Below are positions 22,446 to 33,532 of a stretch of DNA of 64,000 nucleotides, in pieces (position 1 is the first letter of the stretch; every line of letters starts with the position of its first letter). The notes beneath the pieces are model-generated. The model searched no databases. It had not been told where the DNA came from and saw only the letters and a list, made by a program, of their open reading frames with translations. Source of the DNA: Methylophaga sulfidovorans (GTDB lineage Bacteria; Pseudomonadota; Gammaproteobacteria; Nitrosococcales; Methylophagaceae); the NCBI RefSeq assembly GCF_900114205.1, contig NZ_FOSH01000016.1, forward strand, positions 1 through 64,000, in the 5' to 3' direction. A program made the translations under genes and the position numbers.

Positions 22446-23077
22446 GATTTTAATTTTGCATTACGGTCAGCTAAGTCACTGATCAGATTATTAACGCCTT
22501 TGTTACGAATCTGTGTAGCAAAGCTCGATCGGTAATTTGTGACTAAACTTACGCCATCAATTTTGACATCATAAACTTTCCACGCATTATTATCATTTTC
22601 ATATAACGCTAACGACATAGGAATTGGCGGACCCGCTGGTTGAACAACTTCCATAGGTACAGTCACGCGTTTTCTGGATAGGTCATCGCGGAAAGGTAAC
22701 ATTCGGATTTCTTCATTTGTATATTCAAGCATCGCTGTCGAATAAGTTCTGATAAGTAACAGACGGAACTCTTCAACGAATTTGACACGCTGGTCATCAT
22801 CCAGCTGACGCCAGTTTTTACCCAATGCCAGTTTCGACATTTTTTCAAAGTCAAAATACGGCATAAGAATTTGTTCAACTAAGGAATAAATCTTATCCGG
22901 ATTCTGGTTTAGCTCAGCTTTATTATCTTTCAGTGCTTTTAACATTTCATCAGATGCATTTTTAACCAATGCTTGAGGTACAGGCATACTATCTGCTGAA
23001 ACCGTTAAACTTGCTGCAAGAAAAAAGCCTACCATCAAAGACAAGATATATTTACTTATCATTTTATATGTATTCAT
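22442..23077 (-). CDS. mlaC: periplasmic phospholipid-binding protein MlaC
   Basis: Soluble carrier that shuttles phospholipid between the outer-membrane MlaA complex and MlaFEDB. The 211-residue product has a signal peptide (about 1-28) and the Tol_Tol_Ttg2 fold (ILMPYFDFEKMSKLALGKNWR, VYDVKIDGVSLVTNYRSSF). Its ATG overlaps the mlaD stop by one base. Confidence 0.93.
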   Translation of the reverse strand: MNTYKMISKYILSLMVGFFLAASLTVSADSMPVPQALVKNASDEMLKALKDNKAELNQNPDKIYSLVEQILMPYFDFEKMSKLALGKNWRQLDDDQRVKFVEEFRLLLIRTYSTAMLEYTNEEIRMLPFRDDLSRKRVTVPMEVVQPAGPPIPMSLALYENDNNAWKVYDVKIDGVSLVTNYRSSFATQIRNKGVNNLISDLADRNAKLKS

Positions 23078-23544
23078 TAATCGCTACCTTCAGCTTTGCT
23101 GTATAAAAACTGGCCGATAACTTGTTCAAGAACCAGTGCCGGTTGAGTGAGTGTTATGACATCACCATTTTTTAAAGATTCATCTTCCGCGCCAGCAACC
23201 AGACCAATATATTGTTCACCTAATAATCCAGCAGTATAAATACTGGCTGAAGTATCGATTGGAATATTATTAAACTGTGGGTACATATTGAGTGTGACTT
23301 TGGCATCAAAGGTCTTTGGATCAAGACTAATATCAGCAACACGTCCGACTCTCACTCCAGCCATCGTCACGGCGGAGCGTACTTTTAAACCGCCGACATT
23401 GCCAAACTCAGCTGTAACCTGGTATCCCTTTTCTTCCGTTAAGTCACCGAGGTTGCTCACTTTCATCGCCAGCACAAACAATGCAGCAATACCCGCTGCG
23501 ACAAACATTCCAACAGTAATTTCAGTACTCTTACTCTGCATCAT
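23077..23544 (-). CDS. mlaD: MCE-domain protein MlaD
   Basis: Inner-membrane-anchored MCE protein that forms the periplasmic hexameric ring on MlaE. There is one N-terminal transmembrane helix (EITVGMFVAAGIAALFVLAM), then an MCE domain (GLKVRSAVTMAGVRVGRV, AGLLGEQYIGL). The 155-residue length is normal for MlaD. It lies 5 bp after mlaE. Confidence 0.93.
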   Translation of the reverse strand: MMQSKSTEITVGMFVAAGIAALFVLAMKVSNLGDLTEEKGYQVTAEFGNVGGLKVRSAVTMAGVRVGRVADISLDPKTFDAKVTLNMYPQFNNIPIDTSASIYTAGLLGEQYIGLVAGAEDESLKNGDVITLTQPALVLEQVIGQFLYSKAEGSD

Positions 23545-23549
23545 TCTCT

Positions 23550-24329
23550 CTAATCTCCAAACATCAACGCAGTCAGTACAAAGTCCAGTCCCAAGATAGC
23601 AAAGGCTGAATGTACTACTGTACGAGTTGTCGCTCTACCAACACCTTCTGAAGTCGGCATTGCATCATACCCTTCAAATAAGGCAATCCATGTAACAACG
23701 AGACCAAAAACAACACTTTTGATCACGCCATTAAAAATATCTTCAAATAAGTCTGTTTTAGCCTGCATCTGGGACCAGAAAGCGCCATCATCAACACCAA
23801 GCAAACCATGACCGACCAAAAAGCCCCCTAACACACCTACCGCACTAAAGATAGCGGCGAGTAGTGGCATCGAAATAATCCCTGCCAGAAAACGAGGAGC
23901 AATAATTCGCTTGATAGGATCGACAGCCATCATTTCCATACCAGACAACTGTTCTGTACTTTTCATCAATCCTATTTCAGCAGTCAATGCAGAACCTGCA
24001 CGACCGGCAAATAATAGAGCACTGACTACTGGCCCAAGTTCTCTTACCAGAGACAAAGAAACCATGACGCCAAGTGACTCTTCAGCACCAAAATCGACAA
24101 GCGTATTATACCCTTGCAACCCCAGTACCATACCGACAAATAAGCCAGAAATCAGGATCAGCATTACAGAAAGGACGCCGATCGAAAATAACTGCTGTAT
24201 AACAAGCGAGAACCTTAAGAATAAACCAGGTACACCTGCTAACATTGCTACCAGGAAAATATGGGCACGCCCAAGTCGCTCGAATGAACCCAGTCCCCAG
24301 CGTCCAAGGCTTCGAATATAGTTTATCAT
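23550..24329 (-). CDS. mlaE: phospholipid ABC transporter permease MlaE
   Basis: Permease of the Mla lipid transporter in the inner membrane. The 259-residue product has about five membrane helices and the MlaE signature ([37 protein letters not shown]). It overlaps mlaF by 4 bp. Confidence 0.94.
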   Translation of the reverse strand: MINYIRSLGRWGLGSFERLGRAHIFLVAMLAGVPGLFLRFSLVIQQLFSIGVLSVMLILISGLFVGMVLGLQGYNTLVDFGAEESLGVMVSLSLVRELGPVVSALLFAGRAGSALTAEIGLMKSTEQLSGMEMMAVDPIKRIIAPRFLAGIISMPLLAAIFSAVGVLGGFLVGHGLLGVDDGAFWSQMQAKTDLFEDIFNGVIKSVVFGLVVTWIALFEGYDAMPTSEGVGRATTRTVVHSAFAILGLDFVLTALMFGD

Positions 24330-25129
24330 GCATTATCCTCAGGATTGAGTAAGTCCTCGGCGAAGTCCGGACCAGCGTAATGAAATGGAACCGGGCCGTC
24401 CGGCAATCCTTGCATAAATTGTTGAACCCATTGTGAGCCTGAGTCTTTCAACTGCACAGGTGAACCATGTTCGATGATTTTACCTCCTGACATAAGGTAA
24501 ATATAGTCCGCAATTTCAGCTGTTTCAGCCACGTCATGAGATACAACAATACTTGTCAATTTCATTGCATCGTTAATGCGGTGAATCAGGTTGACAAGGG
24601 TCCCCATTGAGATTGGGTCCTGACCAGTGAATGGCTCATCGTACATGATCATCATCGGCTCCAACGCAACAGCACGAGCCAATGCAACACGTCTGGCCAT
24701 CCCACCCGACAATTCGTTTGGCGAAAGGCGACGTGCATTACGAAGCCCTACAGCCTGTAATTTCATCAAAACCAAATCACGTATCATTGATTCAGGCAGA
24801 TTGGTATGTTCACGAAGCGGGAATGCGACATTATCAAAAACATCAATATCAGTTAATAAAGCACCGCTTTGAAACAGCATGCCCATTCGTTTACGAAGCT
24901 CGTAAAGCTCAGAGTGAGATAACTTATGAACATCCTGTCCATCAACTTCTATCGTTCCCTTATCTGGGCGTAGCTGACCACCGATCAACTTTAATAGAGT
25001 CGTCTTACCGGTGCCACTCGGCCCCATGATAGCAGTCACCTTACCACGCTGAATGTCGATGTTAACGCCATCAAAAATGACTCGGTCACCACGATTAAAG
25101 TGCAAGTCCCTGATTTTTATCAGTGGCAC
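24326..25129 (-). CDS. mlaF: phospholipid ABC transporter ATPase MlaF
   Basis: ATPase of the Mla system. The 267-residue product shows Walker [10 protein letters not shown], signature [14 protein letters not shown] and Walker [14 protein letters not shown]. Its C-terminal extension (after HGSPVQL) is the kind that holds MlaB. It is the first gene of the mlaFEDCB-ibaG-murA-hisGDC run; the 216 bp to the divergent mxaD-like gene must hold both promoters. Confidence 0.94.
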   Translation of the reverse strand: MPLIKIRDLHFNRGDRVIFDGVNIDIQRGKVTAIMGPSGTGKTTLLKLIGGQLRPDKGTIEVDGQDVHKLSHSELYELRKRMGMLFQSGALLTDIDVFDNVAFPLREHTNLPESMIRDLVLMKLQAVGLRNARRLSPNELSGGMARRVALARAVALEPMMIMYDEPFTGQDPISMGTLVNLIHRINDAMKLTSIVVSHDVAETAEIADYIYLMSGGKIIEHGSPVQLKDSGSQWVQQFMQGLPDGPVPFHYAGPDFAEDLLNPEDNA

Positions 25130-25345
25130 AGGCTTCTCCGCTTGTCTAGTAGAATATAAAGGTCGTTAATTTTCATTAATATGCGTGACTAAGTCAAATA
25201 TCCTTGTGGAAAATGTTAAATAGTTCCGATACAGTGTGCAGTCCAACTTATGGTGATACGTGTTCGATGACATTTGTTCAGACTGTGTTCAGGATGACTT
25301 TGTTAACGTCACTGTCGGACTTATTGAAAAACGGAGATAGAAATA

Positions 25346-25909
25346 ATGAAAAAAATATTACAGTTTTTTGCCATTACGCTTGCTGTATTACCGATGATTG
25401 CAAGTGCCCATGGCCCTACACGACAGTCAGTAAAAGAATCAGTATTTATTAATGCGTCACCAGAAAAAGTATGGGCCGTAGTCAGCGACTTTAGTGCGAT
25501 TGATAAATGGCTTCCACCTGTAGCAAGTGTTGAAATGCTAAGTGATACTGAACGTAAATTAACACTAAAAAGTGAAGGTCACCCAACCATTACTGAAAAA
25601 TTAGAAAAACTTGATAATGACAAAATGATGCTGATCTACAAAATTGAAGACATGAGCGTCATCAAAACAATCACATTTAATAGCAAGGACACACCTTACT
25701 ATACTTTACCTGTAAACAACTATAAATCTTGGTTATCAGTTAAAGCCAAAGATGGTGGTTCTGAAGTCACTTGGAAAGGTAAATTCTATCGTTCATTCCT
25801 AGATAACCCACCAGTACCAGAAGGTCAAAGTGACAAAGATGCTGTTAATGCCATCAAAGGTGTTTACACATCAGGCCTGAACAACCTGAAAGCCATATTG
25901 GAAAAATAA
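25346..25909 (+). CDS. MxaD-like periplasmic SRPBCC protein
   Basis: The 187-residue product has a signal peptide (about 1-21, IASA) and then an SRPBCC/polyketide-cyclase-like domain: HGPTRQSVKESVFINASPEKVW near the N-terminus and GGSEVTWKGKFYRSFLDNPP towards the end. These closely resemble MxaD of methanol dehydrogenase clusters. MxaD is reported to help electron transfer between methanol dehydrogenase and its cytochrome c. Here the gene stands apart from any mxa cluster, next to a YVTN propeller gene 7 bp downstream. The ribosome site GGAGA lies before ATG 25346. The match is by recognised sequence pattern; its partner could be XoxF at 5922 or an MxaF outside the window. Confidence 0.8.
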   Translation: MKKILQFFAITLAVLPMIASAHGPTRQSVKESVFINASPEKVWAVVSDFSAIDKWLPPVASVEMLSDTERKLTLKSEGHPTITEKLEKLDNDKMMLIYKIEDMSVIKTITFNSKDTPYYTLPVNNYKSWLSVKAKDGGSEVTWKGKFYRSFLDNPPVPEGQSDKDAVNAIKGVYTSGLNNLKAILEK

Positions 25910-25916
25910 TCCCATC

Positions 25917-26900
25917 ATGTGGTTTCAAAATACACAAAAGGCGGCTCTGAGAGTCGCCTTTTTTCTTGCATTCTGTTCCATCCTGACTAGCTGTGCCAGT
26001 GATAAATCAGAGTACGCGCTTATTACTAACCAACTATCCAGCACTGTCAGCGTCATTGATTTAAGTACACAAAGCGTTATCAAAACCATCCCTGTTGGGG
26101 AACACCCTGCTGGGATTAGTGTGAGCCCTTATCACGATATGGCTTTTGTCACCAATCCTGACGGACAAACGATCTCTGTGCTTGATCTAAAATCACTTAC
26201 TGAAACTCGCCAGATAAAAGTCGGTCCAGGTCCTGTAGGTGTGATAGCAGCAAAAGATGGTGAACATGTTTATGTGGCTGACTGGTATGAAAATAATATT
26301 CGTATAATTAATCCTCAATCAGGCGAGCTAATTGATACGATTTCGGTAGGAAACTCCCCTGCTGGCATGGTTATCGATGAAAAAAATCAGCGGCTATATG
26401 TCGCTAACCGTGATGATAACAGTGTGTCATTCATTAACCTCAATAATGACAAAGTGACCCATACCATCGATGTAGGTAAGTCCCCGTTTGGACTCGCTAT
26501 TTCACCTGAGGGATCTCGTGTTTATAGTGTTAATGTCGAAAGCAGTGATGTCACTGCCATTGATACCAAGACAGCAAAAGTCATCAAAACTATTCCTGTC
26601 GGAGAATGGCCTTATTGTGCAGTTGTGAGTCCAGATAATAAAAAACTATATGTCATCAATCAGGATGAGGCCACTATCTCCGTAGTGGATACAAATTCTT
26701 TCAAGATTACCAATACTATTCAGATTGAAGATACACCTGAAGGGATAGATCTTAGTACCGATGGCTCACAGCTCTATGCTGTAAACTGGGGAAACAATAC
26801 GGTTTCTGTGATTGATACAAAAACAGAGAAAGTCATTAATTCCATTGAAACAGGCAAGGGGCCACGCTCCTTTGGACAGTTTATTACAACCATTGAATAA
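25917..26900 (+). CDS. YVTN-family beta-propeller lipoprotein, PQQ-catabolism associated type
   Basis: The 327-residue product begins with a lipoprotein signal (lipobox LTSC, Cys about 26) and then has about seven repeats of roughly 42 residues with the recurrent pattern VSVIDL-x-TIxVGxxPxGxxxSPDGxxxYVxN. This is a YVTN beta-propeller of the sort encoded beside PQQ-dependent alcohol oxidation genes. It follows the mxaD-like gene by 7 bp and likely shares its mRNA. It may bind a protein or cofactor at the outer or inner membrane face; the ligand is unknown. Confidence 0.82.
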   Translation: MWFQNTQKAALRVAFFLAFCSILTSCASDKSEYALITNQLSSTVSVIDLSTQSVIKTIPVGEHPAGISVSPYHDMAFVTNPDGQTISVLDLKSLTETRQIKVGPGPVGVIAAKDGEHVYVADWYENNIRIINPQSGELIDTISVGNSPAGMVIDEKNQRLYVANRDDNSVSFINLNNDKVTHTIDVGKSPFGLAISPEGSRVYSVNVESSDVTAIDTKTAKVIKTIPVGEWPYCAVVSPDNKKLYVINQDEATISVVDTNSFKITNTIQIEDTPEGIDLSTDGSQLYAVNWGNNTVSVIDTKTEKVINSIETGKGPRSFGQFITTIE

Positions 26901-27645
26901 CACATTAGATAGTCTCGTGGCAGTAAGCCCTCAAGCACTGCCACGAGCAAAATCCCTCGAAAAAGAACTCTGTGTGCCGATCAAGCTGCTTGATAAGTCA
27001 TTAGTGCAATTATTGGTTGAGGATGACCGGTTGAGCTTACAGGTGCCTGATATCGGTAATCCTGTTTTTATTGATTTTTCCTCAGGGAAATATGATCACC
27101 GCCGTAAATTCGGTGGTGGTAAAGGACAGCCATTAGCCAAAGCTGTTGGTATGAAACAAGGCCACACTCCCAACATTATCGATGCCACGGCTGGCTTTGC
27201 CAGAGATGCTTTTGTATTAGCCTCTTTAGGAAGTACAGTCACTATGCTTGAGCAGAGTCCGCTGATAAGTTTGCTGATCGAAGATGCTTTGCAACAAAAA
27301 GAGATGGCTGACGAAGTAAAAGTCATTACAGAACGAATGACCATCCACCATGCTAATGCTATCGATTTTTTATCGACATTGCAGGAACAGCCGGATGTTG
27401 TTTATATGGATCCTATGTACCCTAGCCGGGATAAATCAGCCTTAGTTAAAAAAGAAATGCAGGTGCTACACCAATTGATTGGACCAGATACCAATAGTGA
27501 GGAATTACTCACGCTAGCGAGACAGGTAGCTCGGCGGCGAGTTGTAGTGAAACGCCCGAAAGGCGCTGAATTTGTCGGTAATCAGAAGCCGAGTGCTAGT
27601 ATTCAGAGTAAAAATACCCGCTACGATCTTTACGTCAACAGCTAA
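26893..27645 (+). CDS. rsmJ: 16S rRNA (guanine(1516)-N(2))-methyltransferase RsmJ
   Basis: SAM-dependent methyltransferase that modifies G1516 of 16S rRNA. Recognisable are FIDFSSGKYDHRRKFGGGKGQPLAKAVG in pattern, motif I VIDATAGFARDAFVLASLG, the catalytic VVYMDPMYPSRDKSALVKKEM and the C-terminal RVVVKRPKGAEF. The start is uncertain. TTG 26893 overlaps the previous stop and suggests coupling, GTG 26917 is an alternative, and a frame opening earlier inside the propeller gene is unlikely to be used. It converges with rarA. Confidence 0.9.
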   Translation: MNNTLDSLVAVSPQALPRAKSLEKELCVPIKLLDKSLVQLLVEDDRLSLQVPDIGNPVFIDFSSGKYDHRRKFGGGKGQPLAKAVGMKQGHTPNIIDATAGFARDAFVLASLGSTVTMLEQSPLISLLIEDALQQKEMADEVKVITERMTIHHANAIDFLSTLQEQPDVVYMDPMYPSRDKSALVKKEMQVLHQLIGPDTNSEELLTLARQVARRRVVVKRPKGAEFVGNQKPSASIQSKNTRYDLYVNS

Positions 27646-27646
27646 A

Positions 27647-28975
27647 CTATTTCTGTCGGGTCTGCTTATCCAGAGCTCTCAGCCTGTCTAATTTCTCTGC
27701 TATTTTTATTTCAAGACCACGATTCACTGGTTGATAATATTCCCGTTCGCGCATTGATTCAGGGAAATAGGTTTCGCCTATGGCATAAGCATCCGGTTCA
27801 TCATGAGCATAACGGTATTCTCTGCCGTAACCTAACTCTTTCATCAGCTTTGTCGGTGCATTACGCAAATGCACAGGCACTTCAGCCGAACCATGGGCTT
27901 TGGCATCATGCATAGCTGCTTTAAAAGCGGTATAAACTGCATTACTTTTAGGTGCACAGGCTAGATAAACAACCGCTTGAGCAATAGCCAGCTCACCTTC
28001 CGGGCTACCTAATTTGTCAAAGCTTTCCCAGGCATCGAGAGCAATCCGTAAGCCTCTGGGATCAGCATTACCAATATCTTCAGCAGCCATTCTGACCACT
28101 CTTCGCATCAGATACACAGGATCACAGCCACCATCGAGCATTCGACAAAGCCAATAAAGCGCAGCATCAGGCGCTGAGCCTCGCACGGATTTATGCAGTG
28201 CTGAAATTTGATCGTAAAAAGCTTCGCCGCCTTTATCAAAGCGTCGGATCGTGCCAGACAGGACTTCAGCAAGATCATGCTCATCCACCGCTTTCTGGCC
28301 TTTGCTATCGGCCAAATCTACAGCTATTTCAAGTAGATTTAACACCCTGCGACCATCACCATCAGCAGTTTGAGCTAACTGATCACGCAAGGTCTCGCCA
28401 ACCTCGATGCCTCTGTCGGCAAGCCCTAGCTCCTCGTCTGACATAGCCCGATCAATGATTTGGCGTAAATCCCCAGCTTCTAAGGATTTAAGCACATACA
28501 CCCTGGCCCGGGATAACAAAGCGTTATTTAATTCAAAGGAAGGATTTTCTGTAGTAGCCCCAATAAAAGTAAACGTGCCATCTTCAACATAGGGTAAAAA
28601 GGCATCTTGCTGAGATTTATTAAATCGGTGAACCTCATCCACAAACAGCATGGTTCTGCGACCACGCTCCTGCAGTAACTGTTGAGCTCGTGCAACAGCA
28701 GCTCTGACCTCTTTCACCCCGGCTAATACAGCTGAAATGGTAATAAATTCAGCATCACAATAACCAGCAATAAGTTTGGCTAAAGTGGTTTTCCCTGTTC
28801 CGGGTGGGCCCCAGAAAATCATGGAATGAGGATGACCTGAGGCAATAGCTTGTCGCAGCGGCTTACCGGCCCCCAATAAATGTGTCTGCCCGATATACTG
28901 GTCAAGCGTCTTTGGACGCATACGATCCGCTAAAGGACGCCCAGCCAGGTCATCAACTTGATCAAACAAACTCAC
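27647..28975 (-). CDS. rarA: replication-associated recombination protein A (RarA/MgsA)
   Basis: AAA+ ATPase that acts at stalled replication forks, related to clamp loaders and RuvB. The 442-residue product has [21 protein letters not shown], Walker [10 protein letters not shown], Walker [19 protein letters not shown] and sensor [13 protein letters not shown], then the C-terminal tetramerisation domain ([18 protein letters not shown]). Its start overlaps lolA by 4 bp in the usual ftsK-lolA-rarA order. Confidence 0.95.
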   Translation of the reverse strand: MSLFDQVDDLAGRPLADRMRPKTLDQYIGQTHLLGAGKPLRQAIASGHPHSMIFWGPPGTGKTTLAKLIAGYCDAEFITISAVLAGVKEVRAAVARAQQLLQERGRRTMLFVDEVHRFNKSQQDAFLPYVEDGTFTFIGATTENPSFELNNALLSRARVYVLKSLEAGDLRQIIDRAMSDEELGLADRGIEVGETLRDQLAQTADGDGRRVLNLLEIAVDLADSKGQKAVDEHDLAEVLSGTIRRFDKGGEAFYDQISALHKSVRGSAPDAALYWLCRMLDGGCDPVYLMRRVVRMAAEDIGNADPRGLRIALDAWESFDKLGSPEGELAIAQAVVYLACAPKSNAVYTAFKAAMHDAKAHGSAEVPVHLRNAPTKLMKELGYGREYRYAHDEPDAYAIGETYFPESMREREYYQPVNRGLEIKIAEKLDRLRALDKQTRQK

Positions 28976-29604
28976 TGCTGCGGTTCACCTACGATATCTA
29001 TGCCTTCAGGCGCACTAAATTTAAACGTGTCTTTTTTAAATGTCGGGTTAATTTTCACCTGGCTAAACATTAAGCGAGTTCTTTGATCAAAGCTATCACG
29101 CATGATCATTTGCTGTAATTCGTCTTTGTTAAATGCCAGCATGACAGATTGAAAGTTACTACCGCTCTGTTTGGGTGTTAACTCTACCCAGGTTAAACCA
29201 TCACTAGACGTTAAGTTACGAATATTGTAGCTATCTTCAGGTAAAGCCTGTCCCGATAATAAAGTTGCTGGGGTATCTTCTAATGCTTCATCTTGTGCCT
29301 TAACAGTAACCTGTTCCAGGTCGACATCATAAAACCAGACGTTCTTGCCATCAGCGACAATATGCTGTGGGTATGGGTCATTATAATCCCAACGAAACTT
29401 TCCGGGTCTTGCCAATTGAAACTCGCCTTGAGCCTGCTCGACTAAATTACCATCAGGATCCAGAACTGTTTGCTCAAAATGGGCTTGGAATGTATTCACT
29501 TGTTTAACAAAATGGTCGAGCTTTTCTGTGCCGCTCATATCGGCCATGGCAACAACAGGAAGCAACAATAGCAAAAAGCCTTGTGCTAATTTTTTTATGG
29601 TCAT
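28972..29604 (-). CDS. lolA: outer-membrane lipoprotein carrier protein LolA
   Basis: Periplasmic chaperone that takes lipoproteins from LolCDE to LolB. The 210-residue product has a signal peptide (about 1-21) and the LolA fold ([24 protein letters not shown] in pattern, [27 protein letters not shown] in pattern). It sits between ftsK and rarA, 64 bp from ftsK. Confidence 0.94.
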   Translation of the reverse strand: MTIKKLAQGFLLLLLPVVAMADMSGTEKLDHFVKQVNTFQAHFEQTVLDPDGNLVEQAQGEFQLARPGKFRWDYNDPYPQHIVADGKNVWFYDVDLEQVTVKAQDEALEDTPATLLSGQALPEDSYNIRNLTSSDGLTWVELTPKQSGSNFQSVMLAFNKDELQQMIMRDSFDQRTRLMFSQVKINPTFKKDTFKFSAPEGIDIVGEPQQ

Positions 29605-29668
29605 TCAATGACTCCGAAAGATAAATTGCATGATCTACTGACTCTGGTTTGCCAGTCTGGTTCCTGAG

Positions 29669-31966
29669 TTAATCGCGCGGTGGTGGTGCCAGAACTTCAC
29701 GACTGCCATTACCCTGCATGGCTGAAACAACTCCAGCCGCTTCCATGGCTTCGACGATACGGGCAGCGCGGTTGTAACCAATTTTCAGTCTGCGTTGGAT
29801 GCCTGAAACTGATGCTCGGCGACTTTCAACGACGATCTGCACAGCCTGATCATAAAGCGGGTCTGATTCAGCATCACTTGGATCACCGATACCACTATCA
29901 CCCTCATCACTGCTATTGTCCTGAGTAATTTCTTCAAGATAATTGGGCTGTGAATTTTTCTTTAAGTGTTCGACTACATTATGTACTTCATGATCATCTA
30001 CAAACGCACCATGGACACGCTCAGGAAGACCACTGCCAGGCGGCAAATAAAGCATATCACCCTGCCCCAATAGTTGCTCTGCGCCCATTTGGTCAAGAAT
30101 CGTACGAGAGTCAATTCGTGATGACACCTGGAAAGCCATACGCGTTGGAATATTGGCTTTAATCAAGCCGGTAATAACATCAACAGAAGGTCGTTGTGTT
30201 GCCAAAATAAGATGAATCCCTGAAGCCCGTGCTTTTTGTGCCAAACGTGCAATCAATTCTTCAACTTGTTTACCGACCACCATCATCATGTCGGCAAGCT
30301 CGTCAATAATCACCACAATAAAGGGTAACGGCTCTAAAGTAGGCCCGACTTCACCAGGTTCAACTTCGATGGTGGGATCTTTAATCGGCTCACCACGCTC
30401 AATAGCCTCTCTGACTTTTTTGTTATATCCGGCGATATTACGCACGCCGAGTGCCGCCATTAATGGGTAACGACGCTCCATCTCAGCCACACACCAACGT
30501 AAGGCGTTGGCAGCTTCTTTCATATCGGTCACGACAGGCGCTAATAAATGCGGAATATCTTCATAGATAGATAATTCCAGCATTTTCGGATCGACCATGA
30601 TCATACGTACATCTTCAGGAGTGGCTTTATATAACAAACTCAGAATCATGGCATTTACAGCGACAGATTTACCTGAACCTGTTGTCCCTGCCACCAGCAA
30701 GTGAGGCATTTTTTCTAAGTTGGCCACCACCGGACGACCGGCAATATCTTTACCTAAGGCCATCATTAGCATTGATTTGCTATTTTCATACTCCTCACAG
30801 GCAAGGATTTCGCGAAGACGTACGATTTCACGACTTTCATTAGGAATTTCCAGACCAACCACCGGTTTACCAGGAATGACTTCAACAATCCGAACACTAC
30901 TGATAGAAAGTGCTCTTGCTAAATCCTTTGCGAGACCGCTAATACGGCTGACTTTAATACCGGGGGCTGGCTGCAACTCAAATCGGGTAACTACTGGTCC
31001 TGGCTGAACTTCAACCACCTGGACTTCCACGCCAAAGTCTTTCAGTTTTAACTCAACCTGACGTGACATCGCTTGTAATACTTCTTCGCTATAGGCTTGT
31101 TTGCTTGGTTGTGCCATATCCAGTAAAGCCAGTGCTGGCATGCCGGGCGCATCAGGCGTTTCGAATAATGGCACCTGTTTTTCTTTTTCTTCGCGTTTGC
31201 TCGGTTCTTTTTTCTCTATAACAGGTTCAATGCGCACTTTTGCTATGTGTTGTAATTTTTCTTTTTGCTGCTGAAAGGTTTCTTCTCGTTTTTGACGAGT
31301 GTGTTTGGCATCCAGTTCTTCTTTGATTTCGCGAACCCAACGCGCCACATGAATAGCCACGACCATCGCCATAGCACCAAGCTTATCAATCACCATTAGC
31401 CATGATAGGCCGGTGAAAAGTGTGACCCCAGTCAGTAATACCGCTAGCAATAATAAACTGGTACCAGAGGCGCCAAACACCGACTCAAATCTATGGCCAA
31501 CAACTTCACCCAGCACACCACCAGCACCTAATGGTAATAGAGCAGCATAGTCAGTCAGACTCAAGCTGGAAAGACCACTGGCAGCAGCTAATGCCATCAG
31601 TAATCCCACCATTTTTAACACCCAGAAATGCAAAGCATCCTCAGTATCCGCGCGTTTACCCCAACTAAATAATAACCAGCCACTGAACCCAATCATTAAT
31701 GGTGATAAATAGGCGGGAAAACCAAAACCATAAAGTAATGCATCAGCTAACCACGCGCCAACAATGCCACCACTGTTAGCAATGACATCATCAGTTCCGG
31801 TAGTTGACCAACCTGGATCGGTAGGTTGATAAGACCATAAAGACAACAGTAAGTATGCCGCTATTGCGACTGACAAAATCAGTGCTGCCTCACGCAGACG
31901 GAAGCCGACTGCGCCAGAGTTGTGTTCTTGTTTCTGCTTGTCATTTACACGTGTCGACTGTGTCAC
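29669..31966 (-). CDS. ftsK: DNA translocase FtsK
   Basis: Septal DNA pump that resolves chromosome dimers and coordinates segregation with division. The 765-residue product has four or five N-terminal membrane helices (about residues 25-195), a short charged linker, then the RecA-like motor (Walker [16 protein letters not shown], Walker [17 protein letters not shown]) and the C-terminal gamma winged helix ([24 protein letters not shown]) that reads KOPS. It is much shorter than E. coli FtsK because the linker is short. Confidence 0.95.
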   Translation of the reverse strand: MTQSTRVNDKQKQEHNSGAVGFRLREAALILSVAIAAYLLLSLWSYQPTDPGWSTTGTDDVIANSGGIVGAWLADALLYGFGFPAYLSPLMIGFSGWLLFSWGKRADTEDALHFWVLKMVGLLMALAAASGLSSLSLTDYAALLPLGAGGVLGEVVGHRFESVFGASGTSLLLLAVLLTGVTLFTGLSWLMVIDKLGAMAMVVAIHVARWVREIKEELDAKHTRQKREETFQQQKEKLQHIAKVRIEPVIEKKEPSKREEKEKQVPLFETPDAPGMPALALLDMAQPSKQAYSEEVLQAMSRQVELKLKDFGVEVQVVEVQPGPVVTRFELQPAPGIKVSRISGLAKDLARALSISSVRIVEVIPGKPVVGLEIPNESREIVRLREILACEEYENSKSMLMMALGKDIAGRPVVANLEKMPHLLVAGTTGSGKSVAVNAMILSLLYKATPEDVRMIMVDPKMLELSIYEDIPHLLAPVVTDMKEAANALRWCVAEMERRYPLMAALGVRNIAGYNKKVREAIERGEPIKDPTIEVEPGEVGPTLEPLPFIVVIIDELADMMMVVGKQVEELIARLAQKARASGIHLILATQRPSVDVITGLIKANIPTRMAFQVSSRIDSRTILDQMGAEQLLGQGDMLYLPPGSGLPERVHGAFVDDHEVHNVVEHLKKNSQPNYLEEITQDNSSDEGDSGIGDPSDAESDPLYDQAVQIVVESRRASVSGIQRRLKIGYNRAARIVEAMEAAGVVSAMQGNGSREVLAPPPRD

Positions 31967-32028
31967 TGTGATATTTCCAACCCTGCCAATAAATTAACGC
32001 TTGATTTTAACACAGCTTTTGAAGTTAG

Positions 32029-33036
<1,008 letters not shown>

Positions 33037-33048
33037 ATAACACCATTA

Positions 33049-33072
33049 GGGGGCTTAACCAGCCCCCTTTTT
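33049..33072 (+). terminator. trxB terminator
   Basis: GGGGGCT (33049-33055) pairs with AGCCCCC (33061-33067) around a 5-nt loop and is followed by five T. The uspA ribosome site comes directly after, so some read-through to uspA is possible. Confidence 0.85.
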
Positions 33073-33087
33073 CATGAGGAAGTGAAC

Positions 33088-33528
33088 ATGAAATATCAGC
33101 ACATTTTGATTGCAACGGACTTTTCAAAACAAAAAGATATGATCTGTGCAAAAGCACGTGAACTCGCTGAACAGCACCAGGCAAACCTTAGCATTTGCCA
33201 TATTATCGAAGACTTCCCTTTGACTGACTTTGCTTATGAACCGATGATAAGCGTTGATATTGATATGCGCGATGCTCTTCTCGAATCAGGTAAAAAACAA
33301 TTGGCAACCCTGGCTGAAAGTTTATCTATTCCTGCAAACCAGCAATGGGTTGAATTAGGTACACCAGCACATGATATCGTCCGTGTGGCTGACGAAAATA
33401 ATGTTGATCTGATTATTGTGGGTTCACATGGCCGACATGGTTTTAAGCGTCTTTTAGGCTCAACAGCTAATGCGGTACTACATCACGCTCACTGTGATGT
33501 GCTCGCTGTCAGACTTAAGGACGACTAA
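33088..33528 (+). CDS. universal stress protein (UspA family)
   Basis: A 146-residue single Usp domain with the N-terminal ILIATDFS and the nucleotide-binding GSHGRHGFKRLLGSTANAVLHHA (G-x2-G-x9-G-S/T) of ATP-binding members. ATG 33088 is chosen because GAGGA lies at 33076-33080; a GTG two codons earlier is too close to it. Role in stress response inferred from family. Confidence 0.92.
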   Translation: MKYQHILIATDFSKQKDMICAKARELAEQHQANLSICHIIEDFPLTDFAYEPMISVDIDMRDALLESGKKQLATLAESLSIPANQQWVELGTPAHDIVRVADENNVDLIIVGSHGRHGFKRLLGSTANAVLHHAHCDVLAVRLKDD

Positions 33529-33532
33529 TTAA

